Below are positions 7,982 through 18,985 of a stretch of DNA of 64,000 bases, one piece after another; within the stretch, counting starts at the first letter, position 1; each line of letters begins with the position of its first letter. The position numbers were made by a program, and so were the translations under genes. Source of the DNA: Silene conica (Eukaryota > Streptophyta > Magnoliopsida > Caryophyllales > Caryophyllaceae). The stretch lies in assembly GCA_029255685.2 (NCBI GenBank), contig CM055319.2:14478247-14542246 (forward strand), read 5' to 3'. The notes under the pieces are model-generated. The model worked only from the letters and a program-made list of their open reading frames with translations. It did not search any database and had not been told where the DNA came from.

Positions 7982-10858
7982 ATGCGCAGGTCAGTTCAAG
8001 GAGAACTCCTACCTCTCGACCTCGAAATTGAGAGGACTCTTAGAGAAAGAAGAAAGCAACTTCTAGCAAATCAGGAAGGAGGTTCACCATCTTCCTTATT
8101 TCAAGAAGACTTATTCGAACAACCATCATTACCATCTTCACCAAAAACACCACCTTCACAACCAAATTCACCCATCAACCCACTTTCACCAAAATCACCA
8201 CCTTTTACCTACTTTCCAGTTTTTCCTAAAGAAGAAGAGGATATGGCAGAAGAAGCTACTATTGCCAGTCACTCCATGCCTCAGGCGAAGGACCTATACA
8301 AAGGGTTCACTTTACCTGCAGGTACTGGGAAGCCATTCGAGGCCAAGCCCGCCTACATAACTATGGTTGAAAGAAACCAATTTGGAGGCTCGGCCAATGA
8401 GGATGCTGCTAAGCATATTGAAATCTTCACAGATTACATATGCTCTATAGCACCCCCAGAAGGAGTGACGCAGGACCAGATTAAACAGACCATGTTCATC
8501 TTCTCCCTTAGGGACTCTGCGAGAGAGTGGTACAGAGATCTAGACCGCACTGCTGCGGGAGTCACAGATTGGAACACCTTAGCCTTAGCATTCTACAGGA
8601 AATACTATTCTGCATCAAAGACTAATGCTTTGAGGGCGCAGATTACCAATTTCAAGCAAGGTCCCAATGAAGACTTTAGCGAGGCGTGGGACAGGTTCAA
8701 GAGACTTGTTCGATCCATACCACATCACGGATTCGAACAATGGTTTCTTTGCAACCAGTTCTACAATGGCCTCTACGATGACAACAGGGCCTATCTAGAT
8801 GCTGCAGCTAATGGGAGATTCCAGGATAATTCAGGAGAGACTAAGGGTCTCAAGTTGATAGAAGATGTTGCTGTGCACCACGCTGAGCATGGTACTTCTA
8901 GAGGAAACCAGAGGAAATCTGAATACAACCTATCAGCAATTGAGGCCTTGACAGCTAAGGTAGAAAAATTTGAGGCCGTAGGAAAGCTTGATCTAGGGAG
9001 TGGAAGCAAGGGAGGAATTTACCAAGTAAACGCCGTTCAGGACGGACCCTTTGCTTGTGAGAGGTGTGGTGGAGAAGGGCATGTGTCAAAATTCTGTACT
9101 TCATCTAATGAAACATGCGCCGCTTTTCAACACTATCGTGGGAACAATTTTTATGACCCGAATAATAATAATGTCCATCCCAACTTAAGGTGGACAAGCC
9201 AGAATGTTCAAAACCCACAACACATGCAACCTCAGCAAAATTCCACATATTTACCCCCACATAAACAAAATTTCCAAAAACCACCTTTCAACCCTCAACC
9301 ACCTTCTAATCCACCACCCAACACAGATGCTCTTATCCAAAATCTTATTGGGTTGGTACAGAAGGAGTCACAGGCTAGAGAGGCAGGGATGAAGATGTTA
9401 GAGTCCCAGATTGCTCAAATTGCGAGCAAGAATGATACTAGAGCTCCGGGTCAGCTTCCAACCAAACCGGACCAGAAAAAAGAGACTCTAAACATCATCT
9501 CCCTGCGAAGTGGAGCTAAGGTGGGGAGCGAGAAAGAAAAAAAGGCGAGTAGCAGCAAAGGCGGTCGACCGACCGAAGATTCTGGTCGACCGACCACAGA
9601 TCAGGACCCGAAAATTTTACCTGAACAGGAAACTGGTCGACCGACCGAAGAAACTGGTCGACCGACCACTGAAGCAGAACCCGAAGTTCCCTTTCGTCCA
9701 GATTTACCAAATAACTTACGGGATTTTCTTTTCCGGGGTGACAAGACCCCCAGGTTTTTAAAAAGGGCTGCAAATACTGAATCCTCACCTGCGCCTTTCC
9801 CAGAAAGACTCGTGCCTTCAAAGGATCAGGTGTCTTTTGACAAATTTAAGGATGTGATTCGTTCATTAAATGTTCAAGTCCCGTTTTTAGAATTAGTTCA
9901 ACAAGTTCCTTCCTATCTTAAATTTATGAGACAGCTTTTGTCAAGAAAGAGGTCTCTAGAAAAGGTTAAGTCGGTGGCCCTTACTGAAGAGTCATCTAGC
10001 TTTCTATCACATGTCATAGCCCCTCATAAATTGGAAGACCCTGGTAGTTTTTCTGTCCCCTGTAATATAGGAACCTTCCCAGTTAAGAAGGCTTTGTGCG
10101 ACTTAGGTGCTAGTATAAGTGTCATGCCCCTAAGCGTTGCCCTAAAACTAGGAATGACCGAATTTGCAGTGACCAGTATGACAGTCCAGATGGCAGATCG
10201 CACATCTATGGAACCTATAGGAGTGTTGGAAAACATCCCTGTCCGTATTGACAGGTTCTTCTTCCCAGTTGACTTTGTAGTTTTGGACATCCCAGAGGAT
10301 GCCCATATACCTATAATTTTAGGAAGACCCTTCCTTCACACTGCAGGTGCCATTATAGATGTAGGCACTGGGACTCTAACCTTCAAAGTAGGCAAGCATT
10401 CTATTATCTATGGCCTATCTTATAGAAAAAAGGATGCTATGACCCCCATCACATGTAATGCTATCACTTCTGAGAAGAAGTACGTGGTCATCACTACTTC
10501 TCCCACTTTATTACCTGTTCCTGTATCTGTTTTTACACCTCCGCCCCAGATTGGGAGCAGTAGGGGAGACACTTCTATTATGACTATTGCAGGAACTGGT
10601 TTGGGGAAACCCAAGGTGAAGGAAGTCATCATCCAGAGAGGAGGAATGGGATGCCTAAGCTATGAAGAAGATGAGGATCCAGACGTCGTGGATCGGGAGG
10701 AGAAGAAGAAGAGGAGGCAAGCTCGGGAGGAGAGACCGTCGCATATGCTTTGCGACGGCGGAAAGAAGATGTGTTTTGCTACTAAAGCAAAAACCGTGGA
10801 GACTACGGCATGTCGTCAGAAGCCGTGGTCGGATATCTTCCGCATCTTTAGCGGATAG
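7982..10858 (+). CDS. gag-protease polyprotein of gypsy-1, 958 residues
   Basis: Encodes the capsid-like Gag and an aspartic protease that matures it in cytoplasmic particles. Residues about 135-265 match the retrotransposon gag domain (SLRDSAREWYRDL, EAWDRFKRLVRSIPHHG). A CCHC zinc knuckle uses C359, C362, H367 and C372. A Pro/Asn/Gln-rich linker follows. Residues 528-562 contain four GRPT tetrapeptides encoded by two 12-9-12 DNA modules. The protease has the active-site motif CDLGAS (Asp707) and the flap/terminal motif IPIILGRPF near 776. The frame ends at residue 958 with no reverse transcriptase attached, which is unusual for an autonomous Athila. The ATG follows the primer site by about 100 bp; gypsy-2 uses the same start. 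Confidence 0.93.
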   Translation: MRRSVQGELLPLDLEIERTLRERRKQLLANQEGGSPSSLFQEDLFEQPSLPSSPKTPPSQPNSPINPLSPKSPPFTYFPVFPKEEEDMAEEATIASHSMPQAKDLYKGFTLPAGTGKPFEAKPAYITMVERNQFGGSANEDAAKHIEIFTDYICSIAPPEGVTQDQIKQTMFIFSLRDSAREWYRDLDRTAAGVTDWNTLALAFYRKYYSASKTNALRAQITNFKQGPNEDFSEAWDRFKRLVRSIPHHGFEQWFLCNQFYNGLYDDNRAYLDAAANGRFQDNSGETKGLKLIEDVAVHHAEHGTSRGNQRKSEYNLSAIEALTAKVEKFEAVGKLDLGSGSKGGIYQVNAVQDGPFACERCGGEGHVSKFCTSSNETCAAFQHYRGNNFYDPNNNNVHPNLRWTSQNVQNPQHMQPQQNSTYLPPHKQNFQKPPFNPQPPSNPPPNTDALIQNLIGLVQKESQAREAGMKMLESQIAQIASKNDTRAPGQLPTKPDQKKETLNIISLRSGAKVGSEKEKKASSSKGGRPTEDSGRPTTDQDPKILPEQETGRPTEETGRPTTEAEPEVPFRPDLPNNLRDFLFRGDKTPRFLKRAANTESSPAPFPERLVPSKDQVSFDKFKDVIRSLNVQVPFLELVQQVPSYLKFMRQLLSRKRSLEKVKSVALTEESSSFLSHVIAPHKLEDPGSFSVPCNIGTFPVKKALCDLGASISVMPLSVALKLGMTEFAVTSMTVQMADRTSMEPIGVLENIPVRIDRFFFPVDFVVLDIPEDAHIPIILGRPFLHTAGAIIDVGTGTLTFKVGKHSIIYGLSYRKKDAMTPITCNAITSEKKYVVITTSPTLLPVPVSVFTPPPQIGSSRGDTSIMTIAGTGLGKPKVKEVIIQRGGMGCLSYEEDEDPDVVDREEKKKRRQAREERPSHMLCDGGKKMCFATKAKTVETTACRQKPWSDIFRIFSG
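9563..9667 (+). repeat. two 12-9-12 modules inside the gag coding sequence
   Basis: 9563-9595: GGTCGACCGACC, spacer GAAGATTCT, GGTCGACCGACC. 9635-9667: the same 12-mers with spacer GAAGAAACT. Both are in codon register, giving GRPT-x3-GRPT. Confidence 0.95.
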
Positions 10859-11063
10859 TTGTTTTTAGTTGTAGTTTTTAAGACAATTTATTTTTGTTGT
10901 GTGAAACTTTTTATTTTGGCTTGCTCGTAGTTTAGATCCTTTCCTTTATGTTTGAGTAGTTAAGACTTTAGAATCGTTTTTGGCATCTCGCGCATTGTTG
11001 GGCGCACGTACTTTCTTGTTTTTTCAGATTTTACGAAGAAAGGAAGACCTCCAGGACGCAGAG

Positions 11064-11168
11064 GGTCGACCGACCAAAAACATCAGTCGGTCGACCAGAG
11101 TCGCTGTATCGCTAAATTTTCTGTGATTCACAGGAGGTCGGCCGACCAGAAACATCGGTCGGTCGACC
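11064..11168 (+). repeat. two 12-9-12 modules, gypsy-1 3' region
   Basis: 11064-11096 with spacer AAAAACATC and 11136-11168 with spacer AGAAACATC. Outer 12-mers are GGTCGACCGACC / AGTCGGTCGACC and GGTCGGCCGACC / GGTCGGTCGACC. Confidence 0.93.
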
Positions 11169-12189
11169 TACTGTCCGCTGCGGTCTTTCGTTTCTCTTCC
11201 TTGGAAATCGTGAAATTGACTTGGTTACTTGAGTGGCACTGCTGGCCACCAAAACCTCCCAGCTTACGCTGGTTTGGGGAGGTTTTTCTCATGCGCTTCA
11301 TAACCCAGTGAGTTCTTTCCAGTTTTTCCTTAGTTTTTAATTTCTTTGCATCTTTCTTTTTAAATTTTCTGAAACCTTTACTTAGGCTAATGCACAATGG
11401 GGACATTGTGCGGGTTGGTTTCGGGAATGGTTTCGTGTTACATGCATTGCATTTTGTCACACGTTTATTGCATTTCTGTCTTGCATCGTTCTTTTTTTTA
11501 TTTTCCTTATATATACAAAAATCCAAAAAAAAAAAAATAGAAAAATTTCAAAAATTCCAAAAAATGCACGTTTATTTTAGCATATAGGTCGAGTCGGAAC
11601 GAAAGTATTTCAAGGATGATTTAGCTATCTTACATGTTTATGCCTTTACCTTGCCTTGTCAACTTGTTTTAGTATGAGAGTCTTTCGCATATCTACGAGT
11701 TTTTGTCAACTTGCATATCTTGAGACTTGACTTATACCTTGGCAACCTACTATACATTCTAAGTTTTAGAGCTTATTTCCTGGTTTCATTCTTAAACCAG
11801 TTTTCTAGGATGTGAGTAGTACTCCCCTTGGAACATGTTACATCAATATGCATAAACATGAACTTGAATTGCTATATACTTGTTTTACTTTCTCGTTTTG
11901 TGAGTCTTGATACGTGCATTTGGAATCCCCTTTTCTCTTATTTACCCATAAGCTTCACATAGCCAAAATTGCCTTTTTATTCCCCCAAAACTACATCCCA
12001 TACTTGGCCTACCTTTCCAAGCTAGTATCTGTGGTCTTTGGATTATTTTTTTGAGGCATCTTGGTTTGTATGCTATCATGAGCAAAAAGAGTAAAGAAAG
12101 AAAGCAAGAAAGGAAAAAAGAACAGAAAAATTCAGAAAAAGAAAGAAAGAAAAGAAAAACGAAAAAAAAATCAAAACGTACAGGAATAA

Positions 12190-12222
12190 AGTCGACCGAC
12201 CACCTTCTTGGGTCGGCCGACC
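12190..12222 (+). repeat. 12-9-12 module, gypsy-1 3' region
   Basis: AGTCGACCGACC, spacer ACCTTCTTG, GGTCGGCCGACC. Confidence 0.92.
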
Positions 12223-12855
12223 ACCTGACATCATCAGAAAAAAAATTCGTTCCAAAAATCCCTTTCTTTTATATGTTATCACTCCCGTACCTCATTCAAA
12301 ATATTTGGGAGTTCTTTCTTATTTTCAATGAGAGAGTTGTGCCAGAAAAAGAGCACTTTCTTAATATCAAAAAGTTGTGAAATATGTTGTTGAGAACCGG
12401 TTTTACTAGCTTGGCTACTAACCCCACATATCCAAAAACATCTTAACCACTTTTACCTTTTACCTCACATACCTTTCATTACCCCAATTGCATGTATCTA
12501 GGTCACTTAATGAGTTTGTTTTACAAAGTTGCAGAATTCTTGTTCATGTTAGATTGCAGGCATGTTTTCATGGGTCGCAGTTAGGTGAGTGTCATTACAA
12601 ATATTCTTCTTTCTATCTTTTACATATACTCACCCTTCGCTTCATGAGTGTCTCGAGCGTACCGCGAGAGTCCATGGTATAAGTCTCTATAGTCTTTATG
12701 TTTGCAAGTTTGACGACCCCATAACTCGTTTGCATGATTTATATACTTTCTCATTTTGTACTTGGTATTGGTCTAGGCTGACATGTAAATTTCGCTCTGA
12801 GATTGAAATCGTTCCATTAGTTAGGATCGAGTCTATTTCTTGCTTGAGGGCAAGC

Positions 12856-12876
12856 AAGGGTTTGGTTTGGGGAATT
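12856..12876 (+). promoter_or_regulatory. polypurine tract of gypsy-1
   Basis: AAGGGTTTGGTTTGGGGAATT lies directly before the 3' LTR start, the position where plus-strand DNA synthesis is primed. Confidence 0.7.
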
Positions 12877-13147
12877 TGATACGTGTCTATTTTATGATGT
12901 TTTTCATCTATTTTAACACGTATTTGGTCGCTCATTTACTATGTTTTAGCCTTTATTTCCCAACAATCGTGTACTTTCGTATTTTTATGCACTTTTGCAG
13001 ATTTATGCGGAAAAGAGACGATTTAGCACCAAATCCATATCCTCAAGTCTTTTGCATAATTAAGGAACAAATAGAAAGTCAATTGGAGTCAAAGTCAAGC
13101 GCCAAAAGTCAAAACAAGAAGAAATCCGAAGATTTCCGTACGGAGGC

Positions 13148-13281
13148 GGTCGACCGACCAGCTAAACGGGTCGGCCGACCAGGCCTGAACTTTAATAAAG
13201 CCCAAAATCTCAAGGAAGGCCAAAAATAAAAGAAGCCCAGAAAGAAGCGGTCGACCGACCCACATAGTAGGTCGACCGACC
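13148..13281 (+). repeat. two 12-9-12 modules in the gypsy-1 LTR
   Basis: 13148-13180 with spacer AGCTAAACG and 13249-13281 with spacer CACATAGTA. Confidence 0.93.
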
Positions 13282-13763
13282 TCAGCAGAAGCCCAGACGA
13301 TTCTTTTCGGAAATAAAGTAGAATTAGAGCTTTTAGGAAACTCTTAGTTTTATACCCTATATAAACAAATCTTGTGATTAGGGTTAGGTATGCTTGATAT
13401 CTATTATCATACGTTAGGATCTTTTATTCAATCTTTTACCATCTAGTTCATCTTTTATCTTATTCAAAGAATTCTCAAGCATTCAATAAAGTTTATTCCG
13501 TTCTGCCTTAATTCCAATTGTGGTAATTACTCTTTAATCTAGTTTTTATTATTGTTCTTATTACCTTTGCATTCAATTAAGATAGAAATCCCAAGCTTTA
13601 TTGAATCTTGCATGCTTAGATTATTTATTATGTTTACCATGTTTAATCCCGTTTTCATAATCGTCTTAACAACCATGAGTAGCTAATCTTCATATGTTAG
13701 GATGTAGGGGGTGAATATGCGTAGGTAAATAAAATTCGAAAGACCGACTTGTAGCAGGACCAC

Positions 13764-13837
13764 GGTCGGCCGACTGGAATAGTTGGTCGGTCGACCGAGG
13801 TCGTGGTCGGCCGACTGGAGTAGCTGGTCGGTCGACC
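13764..13837 (+). repeat. two adjacent 12-9-12 modules in the gypsy-1 LTR
   Basis: 13764-13796 with spacer GGAATAGTT and 13805-13837 with spacer GGAGTAGCT. The left 12-mers end in T (GGTCGGCCGACT). Confidence 0.93.
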
Positions 13838-14429
13838 ACCCGCGTATGTATTCTTATTTCGTCTTTTCTTGTCAATTATAATATCCTGCAATGAGACCAT
13901 AAGGAGACTTGTAGGATGTTAGTAATGACCTACCCAAGATTGAAAGATACGGGAAGGGCATTGGTTTACACCTTAAGACGGATAGGTTACTCAAGACTGA
14001 AAGGTATGTGACCTGGGATTTAGGAATCACCCTTATTGTTGACACCCAATAATTGTGAGACCTAGGAACTAATAGCATAGGCCGAAAGGAGCTATTAGGT
14101 AGCATAGACTTAAAAAGATATGTTACGCCCCCTTACGCGACTGCAATACATGTTGACCTTAGGATTTATTTTACCTTAGCTATTTATTACCCAAACATCC
14201 TAGCATCCCTTTTTATATATTTTAATCTCATCTTTATTTTCTTGTTTTATTTTTATCTTTGCTTTAGACTTAGAAATCAACAATCAAACCCCCAATTTGT
14301 TACTTTGAACATCAACATCAAACAATAAACATTCCCCACCTCTCTGTGGTTCGACCCTCACTTTCACTATCTATAGTTTAAGTTTAGGAATTATAAATTT
14401 ATCTTTGGTATCCTCAACGACGGGCATCA

Positions 14430-14932
14430 GGGTTCGTGACCCGTTTACATGGGACACGAACACGAACCCGACACGACCCGATCTGTTTGCCAGGTTTACA
14501 TGTACTTATAACTTATAATCAATGTACCTTCATTATAAAATCAATATAATTCATCATAAGTTTTTTTTTATGATGAATCAAAAGGTTAATATTATGTAAT
14601 ATGTAATTATGTACCACCTTAATTTCACAATTACTTTAAAACCTATCCCTTGTTAAAAATATGTACAATTTTCCGTCTTTCCGTCTTCTAGTTGTTCTTT
14701 TATTATACTTATACATACATAATAAGTGTACTCATTTTATTTTTAACCGTGCTTTCACGTATTTTATTATCCGTTTGGAATTATAATATTAAATAATTTG
14801 ATAATAAATTATGTGAAATCGTCTCTAAAGACATTTATCCAATGCTTCTATAATATAATTTTTTAGATAAATTTATACGTATATGAAAAGGAGATATGTT
14901 ATAATCACATGATAAAATGGATGTACAATACA
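14430..14932. other. intergenic DNA right of gypsy-1
   Basis: The first 80 bp are GC-rich and repeat CACGAACCCG/GACACGA words, which resemble remnants of hAT-type elements common in plants. The rest is AT-rich with no gene visible. Confidence 0.4.
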
Positions 14933-15000
14933 AATCTAGTGGTTTAGTGGTAAAAGTGTTAAATTCTTACCCATTGGTCTTGGGCTCGATTTCTAGTGTA
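14933..15000 (+). repeat. tRNA-derived (SINE-like) stretch
   Basis: TAGTGGTAAAAG resembles a polymerase III A box, and GGGCTCGATTTC about 40 bp later resembles a B box. The spacing fits a tRNA. No cloverleaf with a good acceptor stem was found, so a decayed SINE head is more likely than a tRNA gene. Confidence 0.45.
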
Positions 15001-15020
15001 TAACTTTTTACTTTTACTTT

Positions 15021-15280
15021 TATGAATAGTGAATAATAGATAATAGACTATCTATATTCTAGGAAGATAAGTTAGAATAAGATTTTGTAAATAATTATAA
15101 TATGAATAGTGCTTTTATGAATAGTGAATAATAGATAATAGACTATCTATATTCTAGGAAGATAAGTTAGAATAAGATTTTGTAAATAATTATAATATGA
15201 ATAGTGCATAATAGATAATAGTCTATCTATATTATAGGAAGATAAGTTAGAATAAAATTTTGTAAATAATTATAATAATA
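15021..15280. repeat. three tandem copies of an 80-95 bp AT-rich unit
   Basis: Copies start at 15021, 15116 and 15196 and share TATGAATAGTG...ATAATAGATAATAG...GGAAGATAAGTTAGAATAA. The third copy has diverged slightly. Confidence 0.85.
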
Positions 15281-15966
15281 TTTTTAGTGGATTAAGGTTG
15301 GAAGGTGGATAAATAGGCGGGAAAAATAGCATGATAGTGGTTTGTGTTTTATTATTTTATATAGATATTTCAATGTTTTATTTAACATTTTTTTTATTTT
15401 CTTCTATGTTTGATTTATTTTGCTTTTAAACATAAGCATTTTGTTAGATGTTGATTTTGTTTTAGCAAAAGTAATACTCTTTTAATTGGGTGATTTTGTG
15501 AATATTGCGCCTTGCTTTGTAAACCTTGAAGGTGATTTTGTGAAACTTGGTAATGAGCGATATCTTTCAAGTATGAAGTTTTTTTTTTGTGAGTTTTCTT
15601 AAAGTATAAATAAGTATATGTTATATTTTCAAAACTATTAAAAGTAAATAAATCAGTTAAAATTTCCAAAAAAATAAAATATTCCATAATTCATTAAATT
15701 TGTAATTTAATTAATGAAATAATTATGATTACTCTTAAATAATATTATAATCTAATATTTCAGATTTATTTAAATATATAACTCTAATACAATTAGGTCA
15801 TCAACTACTATGATATTAACCACCTATGTAAGTAGTAAAAACAACAATAATAGCAACTCGAGTAGTGGAAGTCATACTAGCAGCAACGGGTAGTAAAATT
15901 AACAATAATAAATACAGGGGTAGTGAGAGAAAAAATAATGACAATGGGAGAAGTGAAAGTAATAGT
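15281..15966. other. AT-rich intergenic DNA with degenerate AGTAATAA repeats
   Basis: No gene seen. From about 15820 a low-complexity run of AGTAAYAATA words begins; it resumes on the far side of the MITE to about 17060. Confidence 0.6.
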
Positions 15967-16542
15967 TAGGGGTGTTCAGAGTAAACCGAACCGCAATAAC
16001 CGAACCGAAAAATAAAAAAATCGTACATTTTTTAGGCTTGATTAAGCGAATCGTAATGCCAAAGCGATTCGGTGAACCGAACCGTTAAATTTATCATATA
16101 CACGGTTCGGTTAAAGTTCACAATTTTAGAAAAGAGGTTAACCGAACCGAACCGTTTCACAAAAAAGTAAGCAAAAAATTAAAATATTATATAAAGTGCT
16201 TATTCGTTTAATTTTTTAAGTGTTTTCAAATTCTAAAATTGTTAAATTGATTAATATTAAATTTCACTAATTAACTTTATCGTTGACTATAATATATAAT
16301 AAAATTTTAATTAAACCAATGATAAAATTCATGAAATCTAAATAAAGAAAAAGTATATTTAGCACGTTTATAGGTTAATCGGTTACCGAACAACAAATAA
16401 CCGTTAAAGAGGTTTACCGAGCCGTTTATAACGTTAGGAACGACGCGGTTTAGGTTCGTTGTTTTGCCTAAGCTAACCGAACCGTGTGCGAACTGAATTA
16501 AATATACGGTTCGGTGAGCCGAACTGCGAATGAACACCCTTA
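15967..16542. mobile_element. hAT-type MITE, 576 bp
   Basis: Ends TAGGGGTGTTCA and TGAACACCCTTA form a 12-bp TIR with one mismatch. Flanks GTAATAGT and GTAATAAT are an 8-bp target duplication with one mismatch, as expected for hAT elements. Inside, GGTTCGGT and ACCGAACCG words repeat in both orientations near both ends. No coding capacity. Confidence 0.85.
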
Positions 16543-17451
16543 GTAATAATAGTGAGTATTAGTGATAACACATATAACGAAAGTAACAATAAGAACAACG
16601 GAGAGAGTATAAAAAATTAATTAAAAATTCAATTTTAAAAAAATATTAGTTTTTTTTAATTACATAAGTTTGATAGAACTAACGAGTTAACCGTAAAAAT
16701 AGCACGAGTAGTTATACAAACAACAGTAACCGAAAAAGTAGTGAACATAATAGTATTAACAAGGGATGTAATGAAAGTACTAATAAGAAGATGATAGGTT
16801 AACGTGTCTCATAATTTGTTGATTAATTTTACTTCGTTCTCATCATAATTTCAATATATAAATTGTAAATATATATATTAACCAAATTTAGCGAATCATA
16901 TTTCATAAAAAATAATAATGTAATAAAAGTAACAATTTAGTAAAATTTAAATGGTAAATAAAAGTAGCTCGGTAACAGTAATTACATCGGGTGTAATGAA
17001 AGTAACAATAGTAATAACGAATGTAATAAAAGTAACTATTCTAAGAACAAAATAAAGTATATAAGAAAAATTAGCTAGCAATCGATTTAAGTAAAATATT
17101 AATAGTAGGAGTAGTGAATTTGTCTCATAATTTATTTCTTTGTAATTTTAAGATATACTTTTGTCATAAATATATTGTACATACATAAATTTTTTTGTGT
17201 TAATAAGATGACCTATACTAAGTGTAATTTCGTAATATAATTACGTAAACTATAAGTACAAAAAATATATTGTTCAATTTTTTATCAAATACATTTAACT
17301 AAATGAGCATTATATTGATTTTATGATGGACACATTAAATATAAGTTAGAATTACATTTGAAAATTATTATGTGTACATATTAATTTAACTCAAAATTTA
17401 GCTGCCCATATATATAACAAAAGAGATATCAAAAGTACAACAAGATGCTTG
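16543..17451. other. AT-rich intergenic DNA
   Basis: Continuation of the degenerate AGTAACAATA low-complexity run to about 17060, then AT-rich DNA. No gene or element ends seen. Confidence 0.55.
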
Positions 17452-17520
17452 TGTCAGAGTGGCATAGCAAGTGCATTTCATCCAAGAGGTCATGGGATCA
17501 AGCCTTCTTAACTACTTTTT
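17452..17520 (+). repeat. tRNA-derived (SINE-like) stretch
   Basis: AGAGTGGCATAGCAAGTG resembles an A box and GGGATCAAGCC a B box about 35 bp downstream, followed by a run of T. It probably represents the head of a SINE. Confidence 0.45.
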
Positions 17521-17622
17521 TGATGTTTCATCGTCTTCAACCACTGACCGCCAACCACCACGGCCCACCGGTGTTGACGGTGTTAGCCGGTGGTGACCGC
17601 CTTTGACTATGATTTAAAACCG

Positions 17623-17841
17623 TAAAACTAATTAACTAATATTAGTTTCCTAAACTACCCTTGTCCACCAATAAGTTTAAAATTTGAATGTTGATGGAGA
17701 GAACACAAAATATGTAACTAAATTACTATAATATCCCCTAAAACTAATTAACTAATATTAGTTTCCTAAACTACCCTTGTCCACCAATAAATGTTGATGG
17801 AGGGAACACAAAATATGTAACTAAATTACTATAATATCCCC
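17623..17841. repeat. tandem duplication of a 103-115 bp unit
   Basis: Both copies run from AAAACTAATTAACTAATATT to ACTATAATATCCCC. The first copy has 12 extra bases (GTTTAAAATTTG). GGTGTCGCT is repeated just after it (about 17841-17876). Confidence 0.88.
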
Positions 17842-18922
17842 GGTGTCGCTCAATTTGAGTAACACCCGGTGTCGCTATATCATTATTCTATTATTTATTG
17901 TTAATGTTTTAGCATTTCCTACGGTCAAATAAAATAAAATTCACATGAGTTTGTATTTAAAGAATATACGAGTAATAAGTAATGTTCGTTTGCATATTAA
18001 AACGAACTTACCCGAAAGCAGATGAATTTGCAGACTAAGGCTTAGCAAAGAGAGTCTATAAGGAAATGTATCCATTAAAAATAAAAATAAAAATAATTGT
18101 TGTATAGATAGATGAGGAAAGTTTGTGGTGTTCTTTGTTTTTGTTTTTTTTTGGAAAATTTGTTGTGGTGTTTGACCAAATCTTAGTTTAGTAGGTCTAC
18201 AAATTACAATCCTCCATGCCGTAACTTCCAATCCACAAATAGTACTATACATCAAGGTGTATATGAATATCTACCTCTAATATAAATCTAATTGAACTTA
18301 TATACAATTTTTTTGAATTTTTAACAGTTTTGTCTTGCATTATAATTTTTTAGCGTTAAAATTAAAATCTTCGGATTTTATATGTATTATTTTTGAGTTT
18401 CAATATACTATTTTGAGTTACAACTTTTTTTATAAAGACACTGAAATAAATTTCAATAAGCTCGTAAAATATATGTATAAACTCAATTTTTTTGTTATAA
18501 AGCTCAAAATCTCTACTACTAGATGTATACAACTGGTTGTATAATTCTCTAATTGCTTCCAATCCATAGTTGCAAAAGTGCTAAAGTTTGGATTAGTTAG
18601 TGTTTAAAAAGTCAAACAATTTGAGAACATTGTTTGATACCAGTGCTAAAATTTGGACTAGTTAGCGCTTAAAAAGTCAATATGAGTAAAGCTGGCTTAA
18701 AATGGCACTATGAATGCAATAAATACCATTCAAATGACAGTAGTAATTTTCTAAAAAACTTGTTATGTGATTTGAGTATATATTTCACCTATCTTAAATG
18801 AAAATAAGTATTTATATTTATATGTTTCACGAATATTAAAAAAAGTTGTAATTATAATCTATTACTACTTATTTTAGTTGTAAAACATTAATCGTGCATA
18901 TAATATTAAATATATCTATATA
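17842..18922. other. AT-rich intergenic DNA before MULE-A
   Basis: No gene seen. A 39-bp segment beginning AGTGCTAAA is directly repeated at about 18577 and 18642. Confidence 0.5.
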
Positions 18923-18985
18923 GAGGCAAGATCCGGTGAGAACGATCATTCGGTGCATACGGTGAGAACGACTAATAACCGTGCG
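18923..18985 (+). repeat. MULE-A left TIR
   Basis: Contains two TGAGAACG units 26 bp apart (GGTGAGAACGAT and GGTGAGAACGAC) behind GGATC-like AGATC. Its partner lies at about 33635-33690. Confidence 0.85.

Larger units (their letters stand above)
10859..12855 (+). other. gypsy-1 3' internal region without genes
   Basis: About 2 kb with no credible frame. It holds 12-9-12 modules, an 8-bp perfect stem GCACAATG/CATTGTGC around a 4-nt loop at 11392-11411, and a purine-rich run at about 12076-12178. The order matches gypsy-2 (53668-55646). The expected reverse transcriptase and integrase genes are missing. Confidence 0.8.
7443..14429 (+). mobile_element. gypsy-1: Athila-like Ty3/gypsy LTR element with gag-protease only
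   Basis: Order: truncated 5' LTR, tRNA-Asp primer site, gag-protease frame, about 2 kb without genes, polypurine tract, full 3' LTR. The 413 bp shared by both LTRs differ at about three positions. No reverse transcriptase, RNase H or integrase could be found between the stop at 10858 and the polypurine tract, and gypsy-2 has the same layout. This points to a non-autonomous family of the TR-GAG kind that is mobilised in trans. The first 1140 bp of the 5' LTR are missing beyond the CACTA-1 boundary. Confidence 0.9.
12877..14429 (+). repeat. gypsy-1 3' LTR, 1553 bp
   Basis: Starts TGATACGTGT and ends GGGCATCA, so the termini are TGAT...ATCA. Four 12-9-12 modules lie inside. The LTR is clearly related to the 1578-bp LTRs of gypsy-2. 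The next five bases (GGGTT) should be one target duplication; its partner is lost with the 5' LTR start. Confidence 0.93.

Noticed and set aside
12051..12380. Lys/Glu-rich 109-codon frame
   Set aside because: Produced by a purine-rich tract; the opposite strand gives a similar artefact and gypsy-2 does not keep the frame.
13872..14105. 77-codon antisense frame beginning MLPNSSFRPM, present in every gypsy LTR
   Set aside because: Its recurrence follows from LTR identity. It has no domain and is truncated in the gypsy-1 5' LTR.
14933..15000. Functional tRNA gene
   Set aside because: Box-like words are present but no acceptor stem or anticodon arm of good quality can be folded.
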